This document shows, piece after piece, positions 56,530-64,000 of a stretch of 64,000 bases of DNA (positions are counted from its first letter, which is position 1; the number at the start of each line of letters is the position of its first letter). Both the position numbers and the translations under genes were made by a program. The stretch is from NCBI RefSeq assembly GCF_003691365.1, contig NZ_CP033087.1, forward strand, positions 1,316,501-1,380,500. Direction: 5' to 3'. The DNA comes from Commensalibacter melissae. GTDB taxonomy: Bacteria > Pseudomonadota > Alphaproteobacteria > Acetobacterales > Acetobacteraceae. Below the pieces are notes generated by a model, which was not told the DNA's origin, made no database searches, and saw nothing but the letters and a program-made list of their open reading frames with translations.

Positions 56530-56979
56530 ATGCTCTTAAGACAAGATCGTGCCATTATCGCTATTCTTATTGTAACAGATATCGCCTTTTACTCAAGTCA
56601 CAATAATACCGTAAGTGCTTCTGACATTTCTTCAAGGACAAAACTACCCAAAAGAAGTATTGAACCGATTTTACAACTTTTATCCAGAGCTTCAATCTTG
56701 GAAAGTACTCGTGGACCACGAGGTGGGTATCATCTGGCTAAACCAAAAAGACTACTTTCAATCGCTGATATCATTAAGGCCATTTCGGTTGATGAAAAAG
56801 AAAAATATGAAGAATTTACGTTTCCACTTTTTCAACAAGTTATCAAACCATTATGGCAATCTATTGATCAAAAAATCATGAAGGAAATAGCTTCAATAAC
56901 GATGCAAGATCTCATCAGAAAAGCTGAGGAAAAAGGAATGAAGCGTCCTCGTCCCACAGCTATTAATTTTACTATTTAA
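56530..56979 (+). CDS. Rrf2-family transcriptional regulator without Fe-S cysteines
   Basis: A 149-residue Rrf2 winged-helix regulator. The DNA-binding part has SASDISSRTKLPKRSIEPILQLL (about residues 30-52, quoted in parts) and the wing STRGPRGGYHLAKP (about 59-72). The protein has no cysteine at all, so the IscR/NsrR-type Fe-S switch is absent. Divergent position next to cysK suggests a CymR-like role controlling cysteine synthesis, where regulation comes from protein contact or metabolites; this is inference from position and family. The ~200 bases between the two genes are AT-rich and hold both promoters. Confidence 0.85.
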   Translation: MLLRQDRAIIAILIVTDIAFYSSHNNTVSASDISSRTKLPKRSIEPILQLLSRASILESTRGPRGGYHLAKPKRLLSIADIIKAISVDEKEKYEEFTFPLFQQVIKPLWQSIDQKIMKEIASITMQDLIRKAEEKGMKRPRPTAINFTI

Positions 56980-57000
56980 CGTAATGGTAAATTCAAATCA

Positions 57001-57579
57001 TCATTTAGCTTTTCCTACGGTTTTTCGATGATGGGAGACAGCTCTATGACGTGTTACCTTTTTTCGAGAGGTCGTATTTTTGTTCGCGGGTTCTATAGCG
57101 GGTTTAGGAATCTGAACACCTGTATTGTCTACTGTTACATCTACTGACAAAACCGTTTTATTGCCCCCATCCTGATGTAAAAGATTCACAATGAATCTAT
57201 CTGTTCCTGCATATGCCAAAGATGGCGTGTATCTTATATAGGTTCTTTTATCATAATTATAAACAAATGTCTTGCCATGTTCAGGAACAGTTGCAATACC
57301 AAAAGAGATGAAGTTGTTTTTGGAGTCAGGTTGCACAACATTGAATTCACATTGACCATCATCGCTGCGGACTGTCATCGTCGTTTTCCAACTTCCATCC
57401 GCTTCTTTGACTATAGGTGTTATTTGACAAACAGATGATTTTTTTGAATATTTAAAAGGATTGGCAGCCTCCCTATCGGGTTGGGCCACTGGTTGCTGAT
57501 TATGTTGACAAGCTGCCAAAGCAATTCCCAATGAAGCCAAAATAAAAGATGAACGCAAACGCACGAAACTAGCCTCCAT
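57001..57579 (-). CDS. Predicted lipoprotein with Ig-like domain and cationic tail
   Basis: A 192-residue exported protein. Residues 1-24 are a signal peptide with lipobox LAAC, so it is probably a lipoprotein. The middle (about 50-150) has two cysteines and a strand pattern typical of Ig-like/cadherin-like domains, with YTPSLAYAGTDRFIVNLL near 117-134. The last 30 residues are strongly basic (for example SRKKVTRHRAVSHHRKT). No function known. It is divergent, across 377 bases, from another exported protein that also ends in a basic tail. Confidence 0.7.
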   Translation of the reverse strand: MEASFVRLRSSFILASLGIALAACQHNQQPVAQPDREAANPFKYSKKSSVCQITPIVKEADGSWKTTMTVRSDDGQCEFNVVQPDSKNNFISFGIATVPEHGKTFVYNYDKRTYIRYTPSLAYAGTDRFIVNLLHQDGGNKTVLSVDVTVDNTGVQIPKPAIEPANKNTTSRKKVTRHRAVSHHRKTVGKAK

Positions 57580-57956
57580 TTATTAAATCCTACCTATAAC
57601 TTGGCAGTTTACAATATACAAACTTGATGAGAATATTAGTTTAAACCCGGATTGGTAAAAAAGATGTAAGAATTTATTCCTACCTTTTGTATCAATCACA
57701 CATCCACTTACAAAGATCACTACCAGATAAAAACAAAATCACCAATAACTTTATGATATTTTAGATGAATTTTAACTTTTTTATTTTCGTTTATTATTGC
57801 AAAATGTGAATATAAACTATTGCATTATGTACAATTCCTGTTATATCCGATTTAATAATGTCATATACAACTGCAATAAACTTTTATAGAATAAATCCAA
57901 TATTCTTTTAACTACCCAACCAATCTTTTTAGTTCATATCCGATTTGGAGCACTCA
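57580..57956. other. Divergent intergenic region between two exported proteins
   Basis: A 377-base AT-rich gap with no open gene. A weak promoter candidate for the rightward gene is TTGCAT (57820-57825) with TATATC (57842-57847), spacing 16, about 110 bases before the ATG. No RNA gene or strong inverted repeat seen. Confidence 0.4.
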
Positions 57957-58514
57957 ATGTCTCTATTAGTTAAACGCTTTCTCTTTTCTGGATTAATCGC
58001 TGCGGGAATGTTTTCGAATCCATCATGGGCTTCAACGGCCACTTGCAATAATTCCCCTTCTCACGAAGCTTTTAACATAGAAGGCTTGAAAAGCGAATTA
58101 ATGGTGACAGCCCTTTCATGTCAGGCTCAAAATCAATATAACGCCTTTATCAATCAATTCCGCCCGATTGTTAGCAGTGAGGAAGTTAAATTGAAGGGGT
58201 ATTTCCGGTCAAGTTACGGAAAACGCTCAGGAAAGGCATATCAAAAAGCATATGATGATTACATAACACAGCTAGCCAACGTACAATCCTCTCAGGGACT
58301 TAAAGCGGGAACAATTTTCTGCATTCAAAGAATGTCCATGTTTGATGAAATCAAACCATTGAAAACGGCAAGTGAATTGTCTCAATATGCAGAGGCAAAA
58401 GATATTCTCCAACCAGCATCTTATGAAATCTGTCAGGCACCTGCAACACATAAAAAAGGCAAAGTCGTTAGAAAAAGACGAATCACACGCAAAGCGGCTG
58501 TTCACAAAAAATAA
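57957..58514 (+). CDS. Exported protein with basic C-terminal tail, unknown
   Basis: A 185-residue exported protein I do not recognise. Residues 1-26 form a signal peptide ending SWAS. The mature part is mainly helical with four cysteines (ATCNN, LSCQA, IFCIQ, YEICQ) that could make two disulfides. The last 22 residues are rich in Lys and Arg (KKGKVVRKRRITRKAAVHKK). GGAG lies 6 bases before the ATG at 57957, whereas a TTG 12 bases upstream has no such site. It is 67 bases before parE on the same strand but unrelated in function. Coding is supported by the ribosome site, signal peptide and cysteine pattern. Confidence 0.65.
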   Translation: MSLLVKRFLFSGLIAAGMFSNPSWASTATCNNSPSHEAFNIEGLKSELMVTALSCQAQNQYNAFINQFRPIVSSEEVKLKGYFRSSYGKRSGKAYQKAYDDYITQLANVQSSQGLKAGTIFCIQRMSMFDEIKPLKTASELSQYAEAKDILQPASYEICQAPATHKKGKVVRKRRITRKAAVHKK

Positions 58515-58581
58515 TCTCAAAATTTAAGAGTCATGAAGAAAACATTTTGTAAAAACGTGTTTGTATGCGAAATACACTTAT

Positions 58582-60603
58582 ATGAGCGATTTATTTTCTT
58601 CAAACAATTCTTCTAAAACCCATTTTGCAGACAAGAAAAATGTAAAAGGGATAAAATCTGTTACCAGCGATTATAACGCCAAAGACATAGAGGTTCTTGA
58701 AGGTTTGGAGCCTGTCAGAAAGCGACCTGGTATGTATATTGGTGGTACGGATGAAAACGCCCTGCACCACATGGCAGCTGAAATATTGGATAATGCCATG
58801 GATGAGGTCGTTGGCGGTTTTGCAAACACCATTCACATAAAACTTGAACAGGATAACAAATTAACCATTCGCGATAATGGACGCGGAATTCCTGTTGACC
58901 CTCATCCAAAATTTAAAAATAAATCAGCCTTGGAAGTAATTCTAACCACGCTTCATGCAGGAGGGAAATTTTCCAATAAAGTCTATAATACTGCTGGGGG
59001 TCTTCATGGAGTTGGATCTTCTGTTGTCAATGCCCTATCTTCTTGGATGGAAATCGAAATTGCCCGTGATAAGATGCTGTGGAAACAAACCTATGAACGC
59101 GGATTACCGATTACTCCATTAATTGAATGTGGTTATATACAAAATCGCAGAGGAACCCAAATCAGTTTTATTCCTGACATCGAGATATTTGGCAAACTGC
59201 AATTTTCACCGAAACAGTTGTATAGACTGTGTCGCTCCAAGGCGTTTCTTTATAAAGGTGTCACCCTAAACTGGTCGTGTGATCCTGAATTAGTGAATAA
59301 CACTGATATTCCAAGGGAGACAATCCTGCATTTTGCTAATGGACTTGAAGACAGTTTGAAAGAAGAAACCGACTCGGACCAGTTGATCTGTCCTATATGG
59401 TCCGGTGACGTCAATTTACCCAATGATTCAAAAGGTGAAAATACAGGCAAAATTGAATGGTCTTTGGCATGGCTGGAAAAAGGTGAAAGCGGTTTGGCAT
59501 CGTTTTGTAATACCATACCGACGCCATTGGGTGGAACCCATGAACAGGGCTTCAAAAATGCCCTGTTAAAAGGAATTCGGACATGGGGGGAAAACCGGTC
59601 CAATAGAAGATCCTCAATCATCACTTCTGATGATATGCTGGGATCTCTTGCGGCAAAATTATCCATCTTTATTCGGGATCCAGAATTCCAGGGACAAACA
59701 AAAGAGAAACTAAGCTCAAAAAATACAACCAAACTTGTTGAAACCGCACTACGGGATCGTTTTGATCACTGGTTGGCAGCCGATCCAAATCAGGCAGATC
59801 AACTTTTCTCTTTCCTTCTTGATAAAGCTGAAGAACGTTTACAACGTAAAGAAAACCGGGAAACAGTAAGAAAAAGCGCAACAAAACGTTTAAGATTACC
59901 AGGTAAGCTGACCGATTGCACAAGTTCTAATACCAATCAAACAGAAATCTTTATCGTAGAGGGAGATTCTGCTGGAGGATCGGCCAAACAAGCCCGTAAT
60001 CGCGAAACTCAGGCAATTTTACCTTTGAGAGGTAAAATTCTCAATGTTGCAAGTGCTTCCAATCAAAAATTAAATAATAATCAGGAATTAAAAGATTTAA
60101 TAGAAGCCTTGGGTTGTGGCATAGGTTCCGCATTTGATATTGATAAACTACGCTATGGTCGCATCATTATCATGACAGATGCGGATGTTGATGGTGCGCA
60201 TATTGCTTCTTTATTGATGACTTTTTTCTATCAAGAACTTCCAGAACTTATTCTCCAAGAAAAAATTTATCTGGCTCAACCACCCTTATACCGTCTTAGC
60301 CAAGGAGATAAAATTATTTATGCCATGGATGATAAGGATAAAGACCGTAATTTATCAAGGTTGAACCAAAAAAAAGGTAAAATTGAAGTTTCTCGTTTTA
60401 AAGGTTTGGGTGAAATGCCACCCAAGGATTTAAAGGAAACGACAATGGATCCCAAACACCGTATCCTATTGAAAGTCATCATTCCTCATGATGAAAAAGA
60501 AATCACGGAAACACGTGTTTCTGATTTAATGGGAAGAAAATCAGAAATGCGCTTCCAATTCATACAGGAGCATGCCAGTTCTGTTGATTTACTGGATATT
60601 TAA
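58582..60603 (+). CDS. parE: DNA topoisomerase IV subunit B
   Basis: A 673-residue ATPase subunit of topoisomerase IV, which unlinks daughter chromosomes. Seen: ATP-binding KRPGMYIGGTDENALHH, EILDNAMDEVV and DNGRGIPVD near the N-terminus, AGGLHGVGSSVVNALS, the Toprim motifs EGDSAGGSAKQARNRETQAI (about residue 459) and DADVDGAHIASLL (about 532). Length and the lack of the long insert typical of many GyrB proteins favour ParE over GyrB. The ATG at 58582 is chosen; a TTG 21 bases upstream is unlikely. Confidence 0.93.
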   Translation: MSDLFSSNNSSKTHFADKKNVKGIKSVTSDYNAKDIEVLEGLEPVRKRPGMYIGGTDENALHHMAAEILDNAMDEVVGGFANTIHIKLEQDNKLTIRDNGRGIPVDPHPKFKNKSALEVILTTLHAGGKFSNKVYNTAGGLHGVGSSVVNALSSWMEIEIARDKMLWKQTYERGLPITPLIECGYIQNRRGTQISFIPDIEIFGKLQFSPKQLYRLCRSKAFLYKGVTLNWSCDPELVNNTDIPRETILHFANGLEDSLKEETDSDQLICPIWSGDVNLPNDSKGENTGKIEWSLAWLEKGESGLASFCNTIPTPLGGTHEQGFKNALLKGIRTWGENRSNRRSSIITSDDMLGSLAAKLSIFIRDPEFQGQTKEKLSSKNTTKLVETALRDRFDHWLAADPNQADQLFSFLLDKAEERLQRKENRETVRKSATKRLRLPGKLTDCTSSNTNQTEIFIVEGDSAGGSAKQARNRETQAILPLRGKILNVASASNQKLNNNQELKDLIEALGCGIGSAFDIDKLRYGRIIIMTDADVDGAHIASLLMTFFYQELPELILQEKIYLAQPPLYRLSQGDKIIYAMDDKDKDRNLSRLNQKKGKIEVSRFKGLGEMPPKDLKETTMDPKHRILLKVIIPHDEKEITETRVSDLMGRKSEMRFQFIQEHASSVDLLDI

Positions 60604-60640
60604 TTCAATTATATTATAAATATTCGTTTTATCTGCCATG

Positions 60641-60664
60641 GAAAGGAATTATTAAATTCCTTTC
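60641..60664. terminator. Hairpin between convergent parE and fumC
   Basis: A perfect 10-bp stem GAAAGGAATT (60641-60650) / AATTCCTTTC (60655-60664) with loop ATTA. No U tract on either side, so it is a bidirectional 3'-end hairpin or weak terminator. Confidence 0.5.
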
Positions 60665-60715
60665 TATTCGTTGTTAAAACATTTTATCGATGCCTAGAAA
60701 ATTAAATCTTTTTAT

Positions 60716-62161
60716 TTAGGCACCTTCTACACCATGTCCAGCCATCCACCGAGGTTTTACATGCTCGTCAAACTGCTTTTCATCAATCAATCCCGATTTT
60801 AAAGCCGCCTCTTTAAGACTTAATCCTTCAACATCCCCCATATGGGCAATTCTCGCCGCTCCATCATATCCTACGACAGGTGCCAGAGCTGTAACAAGCA
60901 TTAATGAATTATCAATATATTTTTGAATACGCGCATTATTTAATGTTGTCCCTTCGACTGAAAATTCACGAAAGGCTTTAGCTGCATCCCTTAACAATCG
61001 GCTGGCGTGTAGCGTATTCATGATAACCAGCGGACGCGTTACATTTAACTGCAAATTTCCCTGTGAGCCAGCGAAGGCAACGGCAGCATCAAGACCCATG
61101 ACCTGCATGCAAACCATGATCATTGCCTCACATTGAGTCGGATTGACCTTTCCAGGCATAATTGACGACCCCGGTTCATTTTCAGGCAAATGAAGTTCTC
61201 CAAGTCCACATCGTGGTCCTGAAGCGAGCCAACGAGTATCATTTGCTATTTTTAATAGAACAACCGCAACGCCACGTAACGCAGACATCGTGGCCACCAT
61301 AGCGTCAAGTCCACCCAAGGAGGCAAACTTGTTGGGCGCTGTTACAAAAGGATAGCTGGTGATTTGAGCGATTTTTTTAGCAATTGCCTTGGAGAAACCT
61401 TTTGGCGCATTCAATCCTGTTCCAACAGCTGTTCCACCTGCAGCCAGTTCAAACAATTCTTTCTCTACTGATTTTAAACGATGTAAACTTTCCTTTAATT
61501 GAGCAGCCCAACCAGACCATTCTTGACCAACGGTTAAAGGAACTGCATCCTGTAAATGGGTACGACCGATCTTTACAACATCCATCCATTCCTTAGCTTT
61601 ATGCTCAATGGCATTATGTAATTTTTGTAATTCTGGAAAAAGATGCCTTTCCAATTCCATTACCATAGCGACATGCATAGCTGTCGGGAAACTATCATTG
61701 GAAGACTGTCCCATATTCACATGATCATTGGGATGAACAGGTTTTTTGGAACCGATCTCCCCCCCTAAAAGCTGAATGGCCCGATTGGCAAGCACCTCAT
61801 TTACATTCATATTGGTTTGTGTACCTGAACCCGTTTGCCAGACACAAAGAGGGAAATGATCATCAAGCGCACCCTCGGCTGCCTCTTCAGCAGCCTGAAT
61901 GATTGCTTTTGCCTTCGTTTCATCCAAACGGCCCGCTTCACAATTCACCTCTGCGGCGGCATGTTTAACAATACCGTAGGCATGATAGACCTCACGCGGC
62001 ATGACATCCCCACCAATATTGAAATGATGCAAGGAACGTTCAGTCTGTGCTCCCCAATAACGATCCGCAGGGACCTCAATTTTTCCCATTGAATCACTTT
62101 CTTGACGCAATCCTTTTTTATCAATTCCAATTGCCACTTCGCCAGAAACAGATTTGATCAT
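60716..62161 (-). CDS. fumC: Fumarate hydratase class II
   Basis: A 481-residue iron-independent fumarase that converts fumarate to malate in the citric acid cycle. The N-terminal ESDSMGKIEVPADRYWGAQT, the active-site motifs GSGTQTNMNVNEVLANRA (about 113-130) and the signature GSSIMPGKVNPTQCE (about 329-343) are intact. It has a slightly longer N-terminus than most. The class II form does not need an Fe-S cluster, unlike the class I fumarase, which was not seen here. Confidence 0.95.
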   Translation of the reverse strand: MIKSVSGEVAIGIDKKGLRQESDSMGKIEVPADRYWGAQTERSLHHFNIGGDVMPREVYHAYGIVKHAAAEVNCEAGRLDETKAKAIIQAAEEAAEGALDDHFPLCVWQTGSGTQTNMNVNEVLANRAIQLLGGEIGSKKPVHPNDHVNMGQSSNDSFPTAMHVAMVMELERHLFPELQKLHNAIEHKAKEWMDVVKIGRTHLQDAVPLTVGQEWSGWAAQLKESLHRLKSVEKELFELAAGGTAVGTGLNAPKGFSKAIAKKIAQITSYPFVTAPNKFASLGGLDAMVATMSALRGVAVVLLKIANDTRWLASGPRCGLGELHLPENEPGSSIMPGKVNPTQCEAMIMVCMQVMGLDAAVAFAGSQGNLQLNVTRPLVIMNTLHASRLLRDAAKAFREFSVEGTTLNNARIQKYIDNSLMLVTALAPVVGYDGAARIAHMGDVEGLSLKEAALKSGLIDEKQFDEHVKPRWMAGHGVEGA

Positions 62162-62205
62162 AATTTACCTTTTAAAAAAATTATTAAAATAATCACTATA
62201 AATCA

Positions 62206-62246
62206 TAAAAAAAACCCACGCATAAGCCAAGAGAGGCAACGTGGGT
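62206..62246 (-). terminator. Rho-independent terminator of the nuo operon
   Basis: On the minus strand ACCCACG (62240-62246 complement) pairs with CGTGGGT (62214-62220 complement), with an inner GCC/GGC pairing in the loop, followed directly by eight T. It begins about 35 bases after the nuoM stop. The strongest terminator in the window. Confidence 0.8.
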
Positions 62247-62280
62247 ATTAATCAAATATATTCGCTTAGACTATCAAATC

Positions 62281-63822
62281 TTAGCGAACAAAAATACTGT
62301 GCATATTATTAATATTATCGGCCACAATATGACCATGATTCATCAATTCTGCTATACGGTCTGAATTTGTAAAGGCAGTCACTACCGGATTAAAAACCGA
62401 TAAGAAACTGTTTGGATAAATCCCCATCCACAGGATAATTACGGCTAATGGTACCAAGATTGTCATTTCTCTTGCGTTTAGATCCCGAATTGAATTGATA
62501 ACCGGATTAACAATTTTTCCAAATATGACATTGCGATACATGACCAGCATATAAACAGCACCTAATATCATGCTTGATCCCCCCAGGAAAGCAACCCAGA
62601 ATGATATATGTAAAACTCCAATCATGACCAGCAATTCACCCACAAACGAACCCGTACCAGGCAGTCCAACATTGGCCATGATAAAGATCATTCCAAGCAA
62701 GGCCAGTTTGGGCATTTTACTAGCGATACCTCCAAACGCCTCGATATCTCTTGTACCAATACGATAGGTGACAGCGGCAACACATAAAAAAAGTGCCGCA
62801 ATTGTTACCCCATGAGTAAGAACCTGTAATAGGGCGCCATCAATTCCCTCTGGTGTCAGAGAGAAAAATCCTATGGCAATAAGACCCATATGAGAAAATG
62901 ATGAATAGGCTATAATCCGTTTAATATCTGTTTGTTTATAAGCGATTATTGCACCATAAATAATCGCACATATACCCAATCCCATAATCAGCATTGCATA
63001 ACGGTGAGATGCCTCAGGCAACATTAAAACACAAAATCTTAATAATCCATAGGCGCCTGCCTTAGACATGACGCCAGAAACCAGCAAGGTGGTCGACGCC
63101 GGACCCTCAACATATGCGGCTGGTAACCAGGCATGCAGAGGAAAGAGAGGCAATTTGACTCCAAACGCGAGGATAAAACCCAGCAATAACCACCCCTGGA
63201 CAGCAGGTGAGAAAGATGCGTGCATTAAAACGGGAATATCCGTGGTACCTGTATTCACCCATATCCACAAAATCCCAATCATCATAAATAAAGAACCAGC
63301 AAACGTGAATAAAAAGAATTGCAAAGAGGCAAAAATCCGTTTCGGACCTCCCCAGATTCCAATTAACATGCTGCTTGGCAGCAGGGTCGCTTCATAAAAA
63401 CAGTAAAATACAACCATATCTAGCGCGGAAAACAGGCCAACCAATGTCGTTTCCAACACCAGAATAGCAACCATATAATCACGGATACGATCCGTGATCA
63501 TCTGCCATGCGGCCATTATTCCAATCAGGGTCAATAAAGTTGATAGGATAATAAAAAATAAACTGATCCCATCCACGCCAACATGATAGGAAACACCAAA
63601 TCCCGAAATCCATGAATTTTGAATTTCAAATTGATATCCATCATGTCGAGGATGAAATTCACTCCACATAACAATTGACAGACCAAATGTTATGATACTT
63701 GTCCATAAAGCAATCCAACGGGAAGTACGTGCAACCTCTTCAAAGGATCCACGCATAAGAAAGATGACCAAAGCCCCAAGCAAAGGCAAATACGTTACTA
63801 ATGTAAGCAGTACTGAATGCAC
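62281..63822 (-). CDS. nuoM: NADH-quinone oxidoreductase subunit M
   Basis: A 513-residue antiporter-like membrane subunit of complex I (NADH:ubiquinone oxidoreductase), with about 14 transmembrane segments. YEATLLPSSMLIGIWGG-like (about 143-160) is the region with the conserved Glu that takes part in proton transfer, and LHAWLPAAYVEGPASTTLLVS (about 232) holds conserved Lys/His partners, followed by TDIKRIIAYSSFSHMG (about 302). It starts with GTG preceded by an AAGAGA ribosome site. No nuoN follows on this strand: a terminator lies 35 bases after the stop, so the nuo cluster ends here in an unusual way. Confidence 0.95.
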   Translation of the reverse strand: MHSVLLTLVTYLPLLGALVIFLMRGSFEEVARTSRWIALWTSIITFGLSIVMWSEFHPRHDGYQFEIQNSWISGFGVSYHVGVDGISLFFIILSTLLTLIGIMAAWQMITDRIRDYMVAILVLETTLVGLFSALDMVVFYCFYEATLLPSSMLIGIWGGPKRIFASLQFFLFTFAGSLFMMIGILWIWVNTGTTDIPVLMHASFSPAVQGWLLLGFILAFGVKLPLFPLHAWLPAAYVEGPASTTLLVSGVMSKAGAYGLLRFCVLMLPEASHRYAMLIMGLGICAIIYGAIIAYKQTDIKRIIAYSSFSHMGLIAIGFFSLTPEGIDGALLQVLTHGVTIAALFLCVAAVTYRIGTRDIEAFGGIASKMPKLALLGMIFIMANVGLPGTGSFVGELLVMIGVLHISFWVAFLGGSSMILGAVYMLVMYRNVIFGKIVNPVINSIRDLNAREMTILVPLAVIILWMGIYPNSFLSVFNPVVTAFTNSDRIAELMNHGHIVADNINNMHSIFVR

Positions 63823-63873
63823 GGTATTCTCTTTTTTAATCTATTTAAACGTAACAATTGTTCGATTATATAC

Positions 63874-63902
63874 AACTTTCTGACCATATTGCCCAGAAAG
63901 TT
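63874..63902. other. Hairpin upstream of nuoM
   Basis: A perfect 9-bp inverted repeat AACTTTCTG (63874-63882) / CAGAAAGTT (63894-63902) in the ~130-base gap before nuoM. On the plus strand it is followed by a T-rich stretch, on the minus (nuo) strand it is not, so it is more likely an RNA-processing or stability element for nuo mRNA. Confidence 0.4.
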
Positions 63903-63953
63903 TTTATTTTTGTCAATATTACTTAAAATTAATTTTTCCTTAATATCAATTTA

Positions 63954-64000
63954 TTAAGAGCGATGAAATAATTTTTCCATATCTTTTTTGCTCCATTTCA
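63954..64000 (-). CDS. C-terminus of an upstream minus-strand gene, probably nuoL (partial)
   Basis: The last 14 codons of a minus-strand frame (ending DMEKLFHRS) close with tandem stops TAA TAA. Position directly before nuoM makes nuoL the expected gene, but the fragment is too short to confirm it. Confidence 0.35.
   Translation of the reverse strand, partial: KWSKKDMEKLFHRS

Noticed and set aside
58582-60603. Reading the type II topoisomerase as GyrB
   Set aside because: Length near 673 residues and lack of the longer GyrB insert favour ParE; a phylogeny would settle it.
1-64000. Insertion sequences, prophage, restriction-modification or toxin-antitoxin modules
   Set aside because: No transposase, integrase, methyltransferase, terminal inverted repeats with target duplication, or paired toxin/antitoxin genes were recognised in any frame.

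Overview
The window is a bacterial chromosome segment of low G+C (roughly mid to upper 30s percent by eye), densely packed and with no mobile element, phage or CRISPR array. Protein families and gene orders point to an alphaproteobacterium of the Acetobacteraceae, and the AT richness, AT-biased coding and small intergenic spaces suggest a host-associated, Commensalibacter-like member. This assignment is inference from gene content; no 16S rRNA is present. Supporting blocks are recG/sdhE-mfd, hisB-DUF2628-hisH-(GNAT)-hisA-hisF-hisE, comEC/gltX-pyrB-pyrC-plsY-dprA-topA, a mitochondrial-type SUV3 helicase and a nuo cluster.

Layout. 1-2.4 kb: end of an M3 (PepF-type) metallopeptidase abutting an ABC1/AarF kinase. 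2.4-7.4 kb: xylulokinase and two tandem membrane-anchored Sel1-repeat proteins. 7.5-12.4 kb: a GNAT, tRNA-Ser(UGA), a BASS-type transporter, an unknown exported protein, two small membrane proteins and a LysR regulator. 12.5-18.5 kb: mfd and sdhE, divergent from recG. 18.7-26 kb: an orphan family 61 glycosyltransferase, trhP (tRNA wobble-uridine hydroxylation), and an operon of class II DAHP synthase, nicotinate phosphoribosyltransferase, an acidic unknown protein and a first glutamyl-tRNA synthetase. 26-29.4 kb: metQ-metN-metI methionine importer and a small exported unknown. 29.4-36.2 kb: fpr-gor (flavodoxin and glutathione redox), divergent SUV3 helicase, then ubiH-type monooxygenase and nitroreductase. 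36.4-41.6 kb: histidine operon plus HIT hydrolase and endonuclease III. 41.6-53.8 kb: comEC split by a -1 frameshift, a second gltX, pyrB with a catalytically degenerate pyrC, plsY, dprA, topA and an S41 protease. 54-58.5 kb: an OmpA-like porin, cysK divergent from an Rrf2 regulator, and two divergent exported proteins with cationic tails. 58.6-64 kb: parE, fumC and nuoM, with the probable tail of nuoL at the window edge.

How the genes fit together. Most are housekeeping: DNA repair and topology (mfd, recG, nth, topA, parE), amino-acid and nucleotide synthesis (his, aro, pyr, cysK), methionine uptake, NAD and redox balance (pncB, gor, fpr), respiration (nuoM, sdhE, ubiH, fumC) and the envelope (plsY, OmpA-like, S41, Sel1, GT61). 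The competence pair comEC/dprA flanks the pyr block, but comEC can only be read through with a -1 shift on a run of seven A. Points most worth a second look are that frameshift, the inactive-looking dihydroorotase partner, the two full-length GluRS genes, the paired Sel1 arrays and the paired exported proteins with basic tails. I found no clear new defence or mobile system.
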